DNA of 64,000 nt from NCBI GenBank assembly GCA_030248295.1, contig JASANH010000686.1, positions 26,641 through 90,640 of the forward strand. The letters run 5' to 3'. Below, piece after piece: positions 13,001 to 25,269 of the stretch. The first letter of the stretch is position 1. Each line of letters starts with the position of its first letter. The notes below the pieces were generated by a model, which was not told the DNA's origin, made no database searches, and worked only from the letters and a program-made list of their open reading frames with translations. Origin of the DNA: Mesodorylaimus sp. YZB2_4. Lineage: Eukaryota > Nematoda > Enoplea > Dorylaimida > Dorylaimidae. The position numbers and the translations under genes were made by a program.

Positions 13001-15075
13001 AAACGGCTAGAACATAATCGGTCATGAATTTACACACTAAAGCAGCGCGGTGGTAGCCCTACTAGCAATCATAGAATCGACGGCATTTCCACCCCTGATC
13101 AGAATATTCCTGCCGATTTCTGAACAAATTCCATTATCAGCCGCCACTGCTGCACGAGAAAAGTTGCCCAAATAACCTTCGGCTGGTGTTGGCCATTGCG
13201 GGAGCTGCGGAGTGGTTTTACAGATTAGAGTGCAATCAGTGGGAGCACAGAGTAGAGGGCTTGTTTCTAGGAATGCTAGTGAGACTATGAGAAGGGGCCT
13301 AGCCATTTGGCATCTAAGACAGTATTCGATTGCGAAACCCATCTTGGGCAACCTGCTCTTCGACCATTAGGCGGCTGTTCTGCCTGCAAATGCCAGTTTA
13401 AAAGCATTTTTCAAGAAAACACCAAGGCCTTCTGTTCCGCATCAATTATGTGCTGACAGCTGGATGGACATTCGCTGCTAGGGTGAAAAAACGAAATGTG
13501 GGAAAACATAATCGCCTTGTCACTGGCCACTATCCCACTGGCTTGGCTGAAACCATGGTCCTTGATAAGACAACAGAACGGGACCAAACTAACTGATTAG
13601 TAATTAATTTTGTTATTTTGCTGGAAATAATTGAATAGAATTTCGACTATTTACCTGCCCGCTGAGACTGTTTTCTAAGTCATGACCTCGGGTGACGTAG
13701 TTGGCGAGTAGAACGGCCAAAATAATGCTGGCTATCATGAAGACGACGCACAGTGTGAGGGCGATTTGAAATAACCATCTCTTTTGCCTAAAACGCGGCA
13801 CGTAAGTACCAATTGCAGATGTAGTCTGAGGGGTGTGGTCCGTATTTTAGTTGGTGTTACACCAGCTGTAAATATATTTGGTCAACTGCCACGCGACCTC
13901 CTTTTCCAAATCGACGCACTTGACTACTGCCGATTAGGCGTACGTACTTGGAAACTTTTTCCAACACTAACTCGCCCACGTTTCGTCCGTTCTCCACACG
14001 CGCCATGGCTGATTGTGGAAGAGTGCCTGAGCAGTGAGTCCGGTACAGCCAATACTTGGTCAGCCAGCCAAACTGGTACGTTGCCGGACGACGATGGTGT
14101 TTGAGCCTCTCGACGACAGGCGACAACCGCCCGCTTGTGACGAGATCAGTCGCTACTAGCTGCTCCTGGCCCGCCTAGCCCTGCCCACCTCCTCTCAAGC
14201 TTTTGGCGGTCCCATTTGCAGGCGGCAATGTTTGAGAAGCAACATCGTAACAGGCGTGCAGTATTCGAGTACACAAAATTCCTGCACGACTATACATGGT
14301 CTACAGAAAGGTCTGCTACCTCGAACGCAGTGGCAGTTACTGCACAGGACATGTGCTATAAAAGGCACTGCACTTTTTGTACTATGTACCTCTAATCGAT
14401 ATTTACTCAACCTTGTACTCGTATGAGGCACGTGAATGTCTGCCTGAAAAATCTAGATCAACTAACTCGGGTGTGCGATGCCTTTAATGAGCACAGTTAA
14501 ACTTAATAACCCCATTTGCTCATGGCTATCTTTTTAGGACAAGGAGCTGCTTTGGCTTCCTTAAGCCCAAAGTATAGTTCGATGCGATGCGTCAAATAAG
14601 CGTGCGATACGGCAATTTGGGGTGACCTGACAATGTAAAAAGATGCCTAAACCGTCGCATCGCAAGCTTATTTGACGCATCGCATCGAACTATACTTCCA
14701 GCTTTAGTGCCCATGTTATCTTATACGAGTACGACCTACGCGGCCACTCAACAGAAGCCTGTGCTAGCATCACATGACAACAACTAATTGTTTTTCTCCG
14801 TCCAAAGAAACAAAATCTTTGAAACTTAAACCGAGCTAAGACACCGTATCGCACGCCGCCGTACAGACCATGTCTTACAGTCGTGTCTGAAAGTTTGAGG
14901 TTTTGTGACGTGTTTTCAGAAATTGACTTACCTGAAGCCGTTGGCTGATGTTTACGGTCTCTCCGGATCTGCGGCGAAGAAAATCACAATAGGCTATAAG
15001 ATAAAGATTGTAGAGGTTTGGCCTGGGGGGAGCAGGACACTTGACGTCATTGTGTTGTAGGTGTATAGATGGCAT
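10007..15075 (-). CDS. gamma-glutamyltransferase (gamma-glutamyltranspeptidase), type II membrane enzyme
   Basis: Eleven exons were resolved: 14932-15075, 13655-13825, 13063-13204, 12931-13006, 12300-12397, 11978-12179, 11726-11892, 11511-11669, 10894-11227, 10217-10574 and 10007-10147. They give 663 codons with consistent phases. After a 65-residue cytosolic stretch comes a signal anchor (ALTLCVVFMIASIILAVLLA). The family blocks follow: RAAVAADNGICSEIG, HSTGVGGGHLMTIYN, INDAREQAPLAA-like, VGVPGEIYGLY, GGIITAEDFQEY, then DHGTSHISV with the conserved Thr that becomes the N-terminal nucleophile of the small subunit, NDEMDDFSNPSAPNYFG, and AGSAGGSRIITAT. The protein ends in DYRKAGGYPSGY. The enzyme splits gamma-glutamyl bonds of glutathione outside the cell. 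Intron 3 is only 56 nt. The first exon is joined by phase and splice sites alone. The unusually long N-terminus makes that exon less sure than the rest. Confidence 0.93.
14571..14696. repeat. short inverted-repeat (MITE-like) element
   Basis: The left arm begins AGTATAGTTCGATGCGATGC and continues into CAAATAAGC. The right arm is its near-perfect reverse complement ending at 14696. Arms are about 38 nt around a 50-nt centre, inside GGT intron 1. No protein is encoded. Confidence 0.75.
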
Positions 15076-16190
15076 GCCTGTGACGTGATTCTACGTAGAG
15101 AATGGCGCTGCCTGCAGTGATGCTCGCTGCGAAGTAGGTTGCACACTACTGTATCATCGTTCATCGTATACTTACACGTGCAGCCGAGCTGATGTGTGGA
15201 AGTAAAGACGTCATGATGCCCTGTGCTTCTCCCGCCTCAGTACGGCTACTCCTTACGAGTTAAGCGTGTGAGAGCAAGAAGGTGTTCAAAATGGACCCAT
15301 CTCTCGCAATGGACTCATGTGTCTTAGTCGATGTCATGGATTTCCCTACTAACTCGTGACGATATAATAAAAAACAGTGTTCAAAATGGGATGACTTCAG
15401 GCCATTTTAGGCACGGAGGCATGCTTGCAAATACCATCGGTGAACTCCACTCGTACAACGCGATGGCTGGGAGCCCTTTTTTGCCTCATTCAATTTACCA
15501 CAAGAAAGCATAGACGGCAACGGATCGTGATCGTGTCACGCTCATATGCTTCCTTGAAGTACTTTAGTCTGATCACACCTGGTTCACTGATTTGTGACGT
15601 AAACGAAGTGATAGATAGGGTTTTTACTTCAAAACGCTTTGTTACGCGAAGCGCCATCAGACATACCTTTGGTATTTGCTTTCGATCAGAGCATTAGCGT
15701 CCTCGCCCCTTGCGCCATCTTATCACAGGGAGTGAGCAAAGGGCGTTCCTGGGTGTTGTCTTCCTGACTATAGGGCGGACGGTGCCAAGAGCAGCATAGA
15801 CTGATAACGGCGCGGCCCTGATAAAACTTACCCTTACTATGCCCGCCATCTTTTTCCAGACGCTCATTAGGGTCGAACTCACGTAACAGCAATCCGGATC
15901 GCAGCAACTTCTGGCTAACAGCAAAGGTTTGCCCCAAACCGTTTTTTTCAGCCATGTTTTGTATAGTTGCGCTTTGAATGACATCAACACTCTGATGACA
16001 GCGACCGTTTTTGCCGCCACAAGTCCATTCTGCATTTGACGCTAAAGGAGGAACTGGCAGATCAGGTTCAGGAGCATTTTTTTGCATGGGGCTCATTTAC
16101 GTAACATTTCCTTATCCTATTCTTAGCTTTAGTTAGGGCCAGTTGGAAAAGTAGAAAGCGAAAAAGATGCTGACAAAGTGTAAGAAGAGA
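15076..16190. other. stretch without a recognised gene
   Basis: A minus-strand open frame at about 15.84-16.10 kb (containing EFDPNERLEKDGG) has fair amino-acid composition but no recognisable family or exon chain. No repeat boundaries were seen. Confidence 0.4.
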
Positions 16191-16806
16191 AAGATCCCTG
16201 ACCTCTTTTGGGAATGAATAACACTGTACATGTGTGTTGGTATGTTGCAAACCGAAAGTCAAAAATGCGAGATTGACATAAATACCAAGTGGAATGCATG
16301 TTCTTGCGTTGCTCTCCGTATTGCTTGGCAGCGAGTGGCTGGACTCGTCCCGGGTTCGATCCCCGGTGATGGAGGTCGGTTTGCGAACCATAAATTCTCG
16401 CTGACCATGCACGCCAGGCCGTGGGTGACTCACCCGGTACCGTCGAGGTGCTCCACGTGGAGAGACGGATGCCAAACGAGGAGACAGTATCGGCTGTCAA
16501 ACACCGACAGGGTTTTAACGCCCGCCCGCCATCGTCCGCGGAAGTCGGTGTTCTGTTCAGGATGCCCTCGCGGGGAGGTGCTCCGCAGAGGGCCGCTGCT
16601 GTGTGTGGTGGCCCCCCGCACAGCCCTGCTTATAAGGTTTGACTGCTGGCCGGCTATAGGCAAACCGGGCTCCGGCCAACAAAAAAAGATCCCTGACCTC
16701 TTTGGGGAATGAATAACACTGTACATGTGAGTTGGTATGTTGCAAACCGAATATCAAAAATGCGAGATTGACATAAAGACCAAGTGGACTGCATGTTCTT
16801 GTGTTG
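16191..16806. repeat. composite repeat: 121-bp direct repeats flanking a family-B element
   Basis: Bases 16191-16311 and 16686-16806 are about 93% identical direct repeats beginning AAGATCCCTGACC. Between them lies a family-B unit with GGGTTCGATCCCCGG (a tRNA B-box-like word), TGGAGGTCGGTTTGCGAACC, GTGGGTGACTCACCCGGTAC and GGAGAGACGGATGCCAAACG. The same words recur near 41.9, 42.5, 43.0 and 43.8 kb. The layout suggests a dimeric SINE or a unit-tail-unit array. Confidence 0.65.
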
Positions 16807-19800
16807 TAGTGATGCAATAGGATACTGTTTTGGCCAACTTCGGATAGCAGCGACCAACAACTTTTTTGGCGGTCCAGAGCGATTAGAGTCAAGTTAGTTC
16901 GAGTGTACACAATGGGAACACACACTCACAGCTCGCTATAGGGCGTGTGCCATAGGCGTCACAGGTTGCTGGGTATGGGCGTTGGGCGTGCTAGGCTTAG
17001 GCTATCAGGCAGACGGTCGTATAAGCGTGCTTAGTCTATATATGTACATACGTATCAGTTATTGCCATGCCTTTGTGCCCCACCCGTAGGCAAGATCCTT
17101 GGAGTCTTGTAAAGCCAGTCAAGGAAGCGGTGGGGCCTTCGCTTCGCTCTCGCGAGCCGTAATAGATACTGTTCACAACACATGTAGTGGGTCCACAGTT
17201 CGTTTCCACCTCATTTTCCTTCTGTCAATTCGATTATCACGTGACATTGCCTCGTGTCCTTTCCCTTCCGGTGTCCTATCATCTTGCACTCATTGCACTC
17301 GGAACGATTTACCACGCCGCGAGTCGAACTCCTGCGGGTTGGTACCCGTTCTGTATATTAACCGTACTCTAATTATTTTTGGGAACCCCCAGTGACTAGT
17401 CCGAATCTTGCAACCAAGATTTCCGCCCCGTATCAAGGGGTGCTACTACACAGTCGTTGGGTTTTAACGAAAGTACATCAGATGGCTTATCAACAGGTTA
17501 CAATAGGTACTGAAAGGAAAAGAAATTATAGACCGCTAGTCTGGGGAGGATAGCACTTCACCCAGAAGCATCACCTTTTCAGCCATGGACTAGTCGGAAG
17601 ACATGGTTGCCTGGGGTTTTCCGGCCGATCTCTTCCTCCAGTAATACAGACCCAGACGTACTACAGTGCATTCAAGGAACGAAACATAAATCCCCCCCCC
17701 CCCCCCCCTATTCACACGCACCCATAGTCGCACCATTATTTTATGACAAATTTACTGCTATGCATCATTTCTCACCCAACCTGTACCACACCCAGCGGGG
17801 ATAGGTGGGTATAGATGCTGCAACCTGAAGATGCGTCAGAGCCTCCTCCTTAGCCTCGCTATCTACAATCTGTCGAATATTGTCAGTCGGTGTGGATCTG
17901 GCTTTGAGCATGGTGTGACTTATTGCGCATGCTTTTTCATAACTTTATCGTGCGTTTATAAGCAGACCGTGCGGGCTTTTGATGCCGCATGAAATAAAGC
18001 GTGCTTGGCGTCGTTGTCAAAATCGACATGGGCTATTCTATTGCGCATCCTCCATCTGGGCCAATACGTGTACCTTGGGTCCATGGTTCTGCGGGGAAGG
18101 ATACTCTCGAATTGGTCTCCACTGCCAGTGTCCCAGACTATTGATGGTTTTGCTGTATATACTTCCTATGAATTTGCCCACTTCCAAAGCAACGGTCAAA
18201 GTCACTCAAACCAGCGAGCTACTGTGACCAAGAGCACCCCAGCCGTCCTAGCCAGCACGGATATCAAATCTGCCGGCAGATGTGATACCCGTTGCTTCAC
18301 TGCGCGCAACAGGATTCTTGCAAATCGCAGCATCGCTTGTGAAAGTGCAATTGCATCTGGCTGTGCACAATCGATCTGATTTAACAGCAAGAGGTAACTG
18401 AGACCCCTGCGGATAGGCCATATCAAACGACGACAGGTCTGTCAAGTCAATCGGACTTAAATGATAGGTAGTCACGGTGACCATTGGACTGGAATCGTGT
18501 AGCCTACACATGGCTGGATAGGTGCGCCCCAAAGTCGTAAGGTTATGCATGTGATGACATAGGAGACATACTTTTGTACTGTCAGGCCTGCTATCCCTTT
18601 CACCACACGGCTTTGTGTTTCTGTGATGCGGCGGAGCACCAGAATTCGGTACTTCCCTGTTCATTCACTAAGCAGCAATCATATCACACTCTAAGCCCCT
18701 TTAGACCACCCCCGGTACTCCACCAGCCAGGCATGCAAATGCACTCTGGTGCCCATCCCAGTTGCGCTTCGGCTGCTTTTGGTCGGAGTAAAACATGAAC
18801 ATGAACATGGCGCAGACACGGAGTCGTCTCTGTCACAAATCACGCAACTTTCCCATGACCCGAGTTGGTCCCACGGCCGTTGCGAAGCACTCAATGATGA
18901 AGGCGAAAGTGCGAAACGATCGAGAGTCGTGCATTGCCTCGACGAGAAAAGGCTAATTCTTGCAAACAACAATGGTCTTGGTCCGTTACTCGGGATTAAG
19001 GCGTTTTTATGCATTCATTCGGGCAAAACTTTTACTCCGCCTTATGCCTTGTTCGCCTCGGGCCAAGGATTATTGTTGAGCATATTTACGGCCAGTCGAA
19101 CATAGCACTTATTGTGGAATGGTGAAACGGTCAATTGTTACGTGTCGTCGACGCGTTCACACAAATTATGAGCCGAACAATCTCAGCCACCATTACGTAC
19201 CCTTTGCAAATACTAAAATGCTCCGTTATGCGCAAAAATGCGCAACTCTCTCCTCGCTCGCGCCTCCCCCCACCAGTCGAACGCGTCCTCATTCGCACCT
19301 GAGATGAACAAAACTCGTTGAATAGGCCAAATACAAAACATGAACTTTCTTCCTCGGACCTTACTGTAGATACGGACTGGTGCGTGTGCACCCCGCTGTC
19401 AACGACTCACAGTCGATTTCGCTCCCCCCCCCCCCCCCCGGCCAACAATAGGCCTAAAACGCCAGAAGTTCACAATCGGTAATAGTCATAATAACGAACA
19501 TTCTATTACCTCGATTATTCACGATGAATAAGGAAAAATGTCTCCCGCAGCCGTGCACGCAATAAGCCAATCTAGTAACAATTTTTCGCCTCATTGAACA
19601 ACCTAAGAAGAAGGCCAATGCGCAACCTATACTTGGCAAAATGATCAGTAATGAGCCGTGACCAAGTCCTACATTGACCAGGCCACATACTGTACTCTTC
19701 TGCTCCTATTATCACTGATTGCATGCGAAACCAGGAGACTGCACCGAACGGGCGCGTGTGTAGATTACCGACTTACAGGTATTTTGTAACTGAAGCTTGC

Positions 19801-21018
19801 GAAGCATGTCGTGCCGCCTTCCATGCAGACACTGCTGAAGTGCACGTGCCTGCTATACTGTAGAGGCACTCTTGCTAGATAGGCACCCCAATCAGCTCAC
19901 GGTCAGGATAGGCTCTAATGAGAGTGCACTTCATTAGACCGCTTAGAGAATGAGCAAATTTGCGACCATCTGTAGCAGGCATTGAAAAATAGAGCATTTG
20001 CTAGAATAAACATTTTTGGGTGGTGAGAGGAATTGGCTTCGATTTGGGTCAGTCGAGTATCGATAGCCACCTCGGCCTGGCAACTGTAGAGAACACACTC
20101 GTCAACCATTGACTCAATTGTGCAGGCGTGGGGTAATCAGAGAACAATGGCCACTGCTCCTCCTTCTACCATCGTTTAACATAATCGCGCTGAACGCGAA
20201 TACAATGGGCGCCTAATACGGACGGAGCCAGCTCGGGCCACACCGTCGCCACGCCACACGACGACGATTAAAGAAATAAGCTCGAGACAAGAGTTCAGGC
20301 CTCCTGGCACCGCAACGCAAACTCGACCCATTCAAAGGTGTCAACTAATTAGTACTCGCGTGTGGTGCCATTCGGGTTATCGGCCACGGGTGGGCCTACT
20401 GCCATTACGGGGTTGAGATGACTGGCGCCGGCCGCGGGCCATCGCGCATTAGCGAGGCGCCAAATCGTACACGCAATTGCTTGTTTACGTCCCTGTATGA
20501 CCGACCACCACGCCATATGCCCACTGTACTCTAGAGTGATGGTTATGCACTTCAAAACACAGCTCAATCGCGCAGACTGACTTGAGGCATTTTTAAGAGT
20601 TATACTGTTCATGAAGAGACACCAGAAAGACTACACACTCATGAAATTATCATCTGTTTTTCATTTGAAAAGGGCATGAATTCTGAGGAAATACATTATC
20701 TATCTGTCATCCATCTCGCCAAACTCGCCTTGGCTGGCCGGCCGCGGAGGGCGGGGTCGAAGGGGAGGATTGGCCACGTCGCTGCCGCCAATCGACGCTC
20801 GTTTTGGCCAACTAGACTCGCTCGATCGACGGAAATAACGGAATTACGAGCCAATTGAGGAAGGGCGCTAATGCGGCTACTGTACCCGTCCTTCCTCCTC
20901 TTTCTCTCCCCTTCATTCGCCTGTTTCTGAGTCCAGTGCGAACAGTCGTCTCGTCCGTTTCCCTCTCTCCACCCAATTTTCGCATTATCGCTCGGCTCTG
21001 CCACTTTCACACTCGGCC
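16807..21018. other. long non-coding region upstream of the Vsx-type homeobox gene
   Basis: No exon series is seen. Poly-C tracts lie near 17695-17709 and 19427-19440. A CTAATTAG palindrome at 20345-20352 is a typical homeodomain site. A pyrimidine-rich stretch at 20885-20985 precedes the start codon. Developmental homeobox genes usually carry large upstream control regions, so this is the likely place for enhancers, but no element can be named from sequence alone. Confidence 0.45.
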
Positions 21019-23483
21019 ATGTTGAGCGGATTGCATCCGAGTCATCAGTCTCAAGCTGCTTCATACGCACCGGGCGTGGGTTCGGCATCGGCGGCCCGTA
21101 TGCCTTTTGCTATCCACGAACTACTCGGACTGAGTACCCAAACATCGACCAATTACCAAAGAACCGATGGAGCCGCCAATCTGGCCTCCCAATACGCAGT
21201 TTATGCTTCGGGAAATGGAAACGGTTTCCAAAATAATACCGATACAGTCCCGGTCACAACGGCGGCTACCACGGCTTTTCCGTGTAACTTCGACGCGGCC
21301 CAAATGGCAGCTCGGCAACATTTTTTGGCCGCCGCCGCTGCCAATAGCACATTGGAGAATATGGTGGGCGGGTTCCGGTCTCATCATCACCATCAAATGC
21401 TGGACTTCAACAATGGTAAGTAGGCAAGGTCCAAAAAATGGGCACACGTATTGAGCAAAGTGTTGCTGCACAACATCCCCATTTAGTTCAAGAGGCCATT
21501 ATTGGCTGTCCGAGAGGCTTGATCAAATTCGAGCCAAGTACTCGAACGAGCTAGAGAAGGCCTCTTAGCTGAGAATCAAGGAGGGATTAAACTTTTATCC
21601 AATAAATCTAATTTTCTCGTCCCGTCAAGAATCTCCCCTAATTTGTCAACGCTGTGTAAGCAGACAACGGTCTGATTTGATTTTCACCCTCCTCGGCGCC
21701 AGGGCAGTACTCGGCCGAACGTGTCCATACAAGGCCACAACGAAAATTCGCTTATTCTTGTAATTCTATTAGATAGCTCGAGTGTGCTCGCCCTCTCCCA
21801 AAGCCCAAATGAATGTTTGATTCAGTGCTCATTATGTCTGGTATTTCGGTGATTGATGACAGAAAAAATGTATCCTTACGGAAGCCATTTTTACAGGACC
21901 TCTAAAAATGGCTGACTTCCAAGATAAGGCTGCCGCTTACGGAAATGCCAATGCTGCTGCAGCGGCTGCGTTCGGCCTGCAGACTCAACAGTTGCATCAA
22001 CAGCAGCACCAGCAGCAGCAACAACCTCAACAGGGTCAGCAGGAACAACTGTCGCCGAATACGACTAGCGGAAAGAAGAGGAAGAAGCGACGACACAGGT
22101 GAGCCAGACAGAGGGACTGAACTGAAAGTTTTGCAACCCTCTGCCGGTGGGTTTTGGCGAGTCGGAGGGAGAAATCGATACCCCTCTGGCTGGGAGACGT
22201 ACTGGACAGAAGTCACAGTTTGGGTGACAATGGCTGCTTGGGGTAGACAACGGAGCTGGGATGTGGGAGCCGTTCATGTGACGAGTGTCTGTGGCGGCGA
22301 GTACGTAGTGTAGTTTCGGATACGCCATTCAAGCATTCTGGTCAGAGTGATCCAGTGATCTTGAAGAGTTAGCATCAGAAGAAAGCAAGGATCGGCTGGA
22401 TTGGAGTAGCCGCCAAAGAGTCTTTCTCAAGTCTGCAGCTCTGGCACACTTGAATTTTTTATGTGTTTCATATTGCTAGACAGGCAAAGGCAAGACACTT
22501 GGTCGGAGTGACACCTCTAGGTGGAAGGAATCGGTGGTAATCTGGGTGAGAACCCTGGTCCTCCTCTTTTTGAATGAGGATCGGGAGTGTCCTCTGCAAA
22601 CGGGTCCACCTTGGCCTCCACCAGAGTCATCTATTTACGCGTCTTACCTTCTCGGCTGGACCCTACCTACAATGCCCCCTCATCTTCTAGAACCATCTTC
22701 ACTCAGTACCAATTAGAAGAACTGGAGAAAGCTTTCCAAGACGCCCACTACCCGGACGTGTACGCGCGTGAGATGCTGGCTCTGAAGACGGATCTACCGG
22801 AGGATCGAATCCAAGTCTGGGTAAGCACCGGCCTGCACTAGCGCCTGCTGTAACAGCACTATTGTGTACTTTTATTCCAGTTCCAAAATCGTCGTGCCAA
22901 ATGGCGCAAAACTGAGAAATGTTGGGGCAAGAGTACAATCATGGCCGAGTACGGTCTGTACGGGGCCATGGTCCGTCACTCGTTGCCCCTGCCAGACACC
23001 ATCGTCAGATCACTGAAAAATGGCAATCCGGAGGAGTCGTGCGCACCTTGGCTATTAGGTAAGGCAGCATCAAGTCGACCCGACCACCTGTCCTACCTTT
23101 CGTAACCGACTAAAGCCTGCGCTCCAGGAATGCACAAGAAATCATTGGAGGCGGCTGCTCATTTACAGTCGGGGGATGGCATGGGCAGTCCGAGCGGTGC
23201 AGAGGACAGTCGTTGCGATGAGGACGATGAGGACGAGGATGGCATGGACGACACGAGACTCGATCGGGGCGCAATGGCCAACGGCAATAGGAAGAACTGT
23301 GACGACTCCAGGGCCAACAGCATCGCCTCGTTGCGTGCCAAGGCCCAGGAGCACGCGGACAAACTGCACCAGGAGCTGGTGACTAAGGACGCCCTCGGTC
23401 ACCACCACCACACCCAAAGGACTGTCGCAGCCAGCAACGCCGTCTTCGACTTTCGCAATGCTATGGGCAATATGGTAATGTAG
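21019..23483 (+). CDS. Vsx/Chx10 (CEH-10) class paired-like homeobox transcription factor with CVC domain
   Basis: Five exons (21019-21415, 21897-22098, 22691-22820, 22881-23058, 23128-23483) give 420 residues. An octapeptide-like repressor motif (FAIHELLGL) lies near residue 36. A poly-Gln segment is at about 165-185. The basic KRKKRRHR leads into the homeodomain. Helix 3 is [11 protein letters not shown], with Gln at position 50, split by an intron between Trp48 and Phe49 as in paired-like genes. The CVC domain follows directly ([20 protein letters not shown] and ESCAPWLLG), which is diagnostic of the Vsx group. A C-terminal acidic run ([12 protein letters not shown]) and a His tract close the protein. 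Family members specify retinal and interneuron fates. The intron between exons 2 and 3 holds a family-C repeat. Confidence 0.95.
22115..22205. repeat. family-C repeat fragment in the homeobox gene intron
   Basis: It contains GCGAGTCGGAGGGAGAAATC and GGCTGGGAGACGT, words shared with copies at 43.9 and 48.7 kb. It starts within about 20 nt of the exon 2 donor. Confidence 0.45.
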
Positions 23484-23657
23484 TCGATGCCGCTTACTGT
23501 AGAATACTATGTGCAAGGGTTGGGAGGACCCGAGATACCTCGTGCTATCTTTTGTGTTGTACATGATTTTCGCTTGGATCTCCGACCATAGCCAATGGCT
23601 CGTTTTCACAGAGCTGTGTTACCAGCCGGTTTGCATTTTTAGATTGTGTCATTTCGC

Positions 23658-23663
23658 AATAAA
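23658..23663 (+). promoter_or_regulatory. poly(A) signal of the homeobox gene
   Basis: A canonical AATAAA lies 175 nt after the stop codon on the same strand, giving a short 3'UTR. Confidence 0.5.
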
Positions 23664-25269
23664 CCTTTCTCGGCAAGATGGTGTCGTAAATAAGGGCACG
23701 ATTTTGATAAGCCGCGTATTAGGAGCAGCTGCGCGGGCCTAGTTTATGTGTTCAATTTGGTCGGTGACAGCATCTCGAAAAGAAGTTTTACGATTCCTTG
23801 TAGAATAATTAATTTTAGCAAAGATTATTTGCCGAGGCTGGCAGCAGGCTATTTAATTCGAGCAGTCGAGTCTCGAAAATGGGATGAGGAAATGAGAGAA
23901 GCTCGGGCAGCACTTAGCCGTATTAAAATACTTGCCCCCTCCCCTGCCAAACAGACCAGTGTAATCGGAGAGGCGACGACACACGACCGCCCTTCACTTT
24001 CTAAAAATTAGGACCGATGGAGGCCGAATTAGTAATTTTCTCATTTTCTTCCCTATGATACAACAAACAGCAGCCATCGATCGCAATAGGCCACCTCGCG
24101 TAACACGATCTGTCACGGCTGGTATACAGTACCACCAACCACCTCCTCACGTTCCCCTAAATCGCATCAATTAGTGTAAATTAAGCGGAAAACCAATCGC
24201 TCGCCCCTTTTTACTTGAACATTCGTTAGCCATTAGCAGATGGAAACATAACTCGGCCCAGTCGCCCGCCAGTTACCCAAGCTTATCCGATGTCGAAAAA
24301 CGCCTACGAACTGAATAAACTATCGTAATCCGCACGTGCTCATCCCCCGACCCCCCGAACGTGCCCCGGACAGCTGGCCGAAGGACGCCCTCACGGCCCG
24401 ATGACCACTCGACCCTGTGAACATATTTCGCGAGAAATCAAGCAATTCTCCGCGGCTACAGTAGGACACAGGCTCATTATAGGCCACTCAGGCTCTCAAG
24501 TGGGCGCCTACCTGGCCGCACGACGAAGCACTTAAGAAAAGAATGGAACGTTCGTTTATGGAAAACTGGCTCCTTAATCGTCCTAACGACCTATCATGCG
24601 TATGGAAAACGCTTAATCAAGAAAGCAGTTTTTAGGTATAAAGAACTCGACCTTTCTTGTCTCCCGGCGAGTCTTCTAAAGGCCGCTATTTTGCAATTAG
24701 TTAAATTAACAATTCAAAGCCGAAACGACAACCGGCTCCTCTTTCGCTCGGCCACTTGTGCACACGGCATATTTTCTCTTTCACCGTCGTCGAGTCTGTA
24801 ATGGGCGAATGAAATATCGTAAATTGGGTCCCGGCCGCCCTAATCAACTGCCGACCACTGTGCTCGGGCGGATCGACTGCTGCGTTTAGGATTCGACTAG
24901 CTACCCTCTTCTCCCCTAATAAACCAAACCGGCCATTAACGTCACCAACGGAATTGAAAAACAAGCGCGACAAAATGAGCTCAACTCGCAGTGAAAACAA
25001 GCGAGGACCAATCGCGTGCATGGACCAGCAAAAACGAGGATCTAGGGCTCTTATTCTGCGCCTAATTCTTGCATCAAGATTGCATCGATCGAAAAACCTT
25101 ACTGTATCCACCAAATACATGTTAAACGAAAGCAAAAACGATTACCAAACGCAATCAGACACGTCCAACCGATCACATCCACACCACGTCATGCTCATAT
25201 CCCAGCACCATCGCCGGCACCAGCGTGCAGGTTTTTCGTCAGCTACAAAAACAAAAGTCCACATTAGCA
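23664..25269. other. non-coding region 3' of the homeobox gene with TAATTA-type sites
   Basis: No gene is recognised. Homeodomain-type ATTA/TAAT words are frequent near 23807, 24031, 24172 and 24695. Vsx-group proteins bind TAATTA cores and many autoregulate, so this may be a 3' enhancer. That is inference only. Confidence 0.35.

Noticed and set aside
15686-16096. Overlapping minus-strand open frames of 113-136 codons
   Set aside because: No recognisable domain, no exon partners, and two overlapping frames of similar length suggest chance.
18690-19110. Long overlapping open frames on both strands
   Set aside because: No family resemblance and no splice-bounded structure; likely chance in a balanced-GC stretch.
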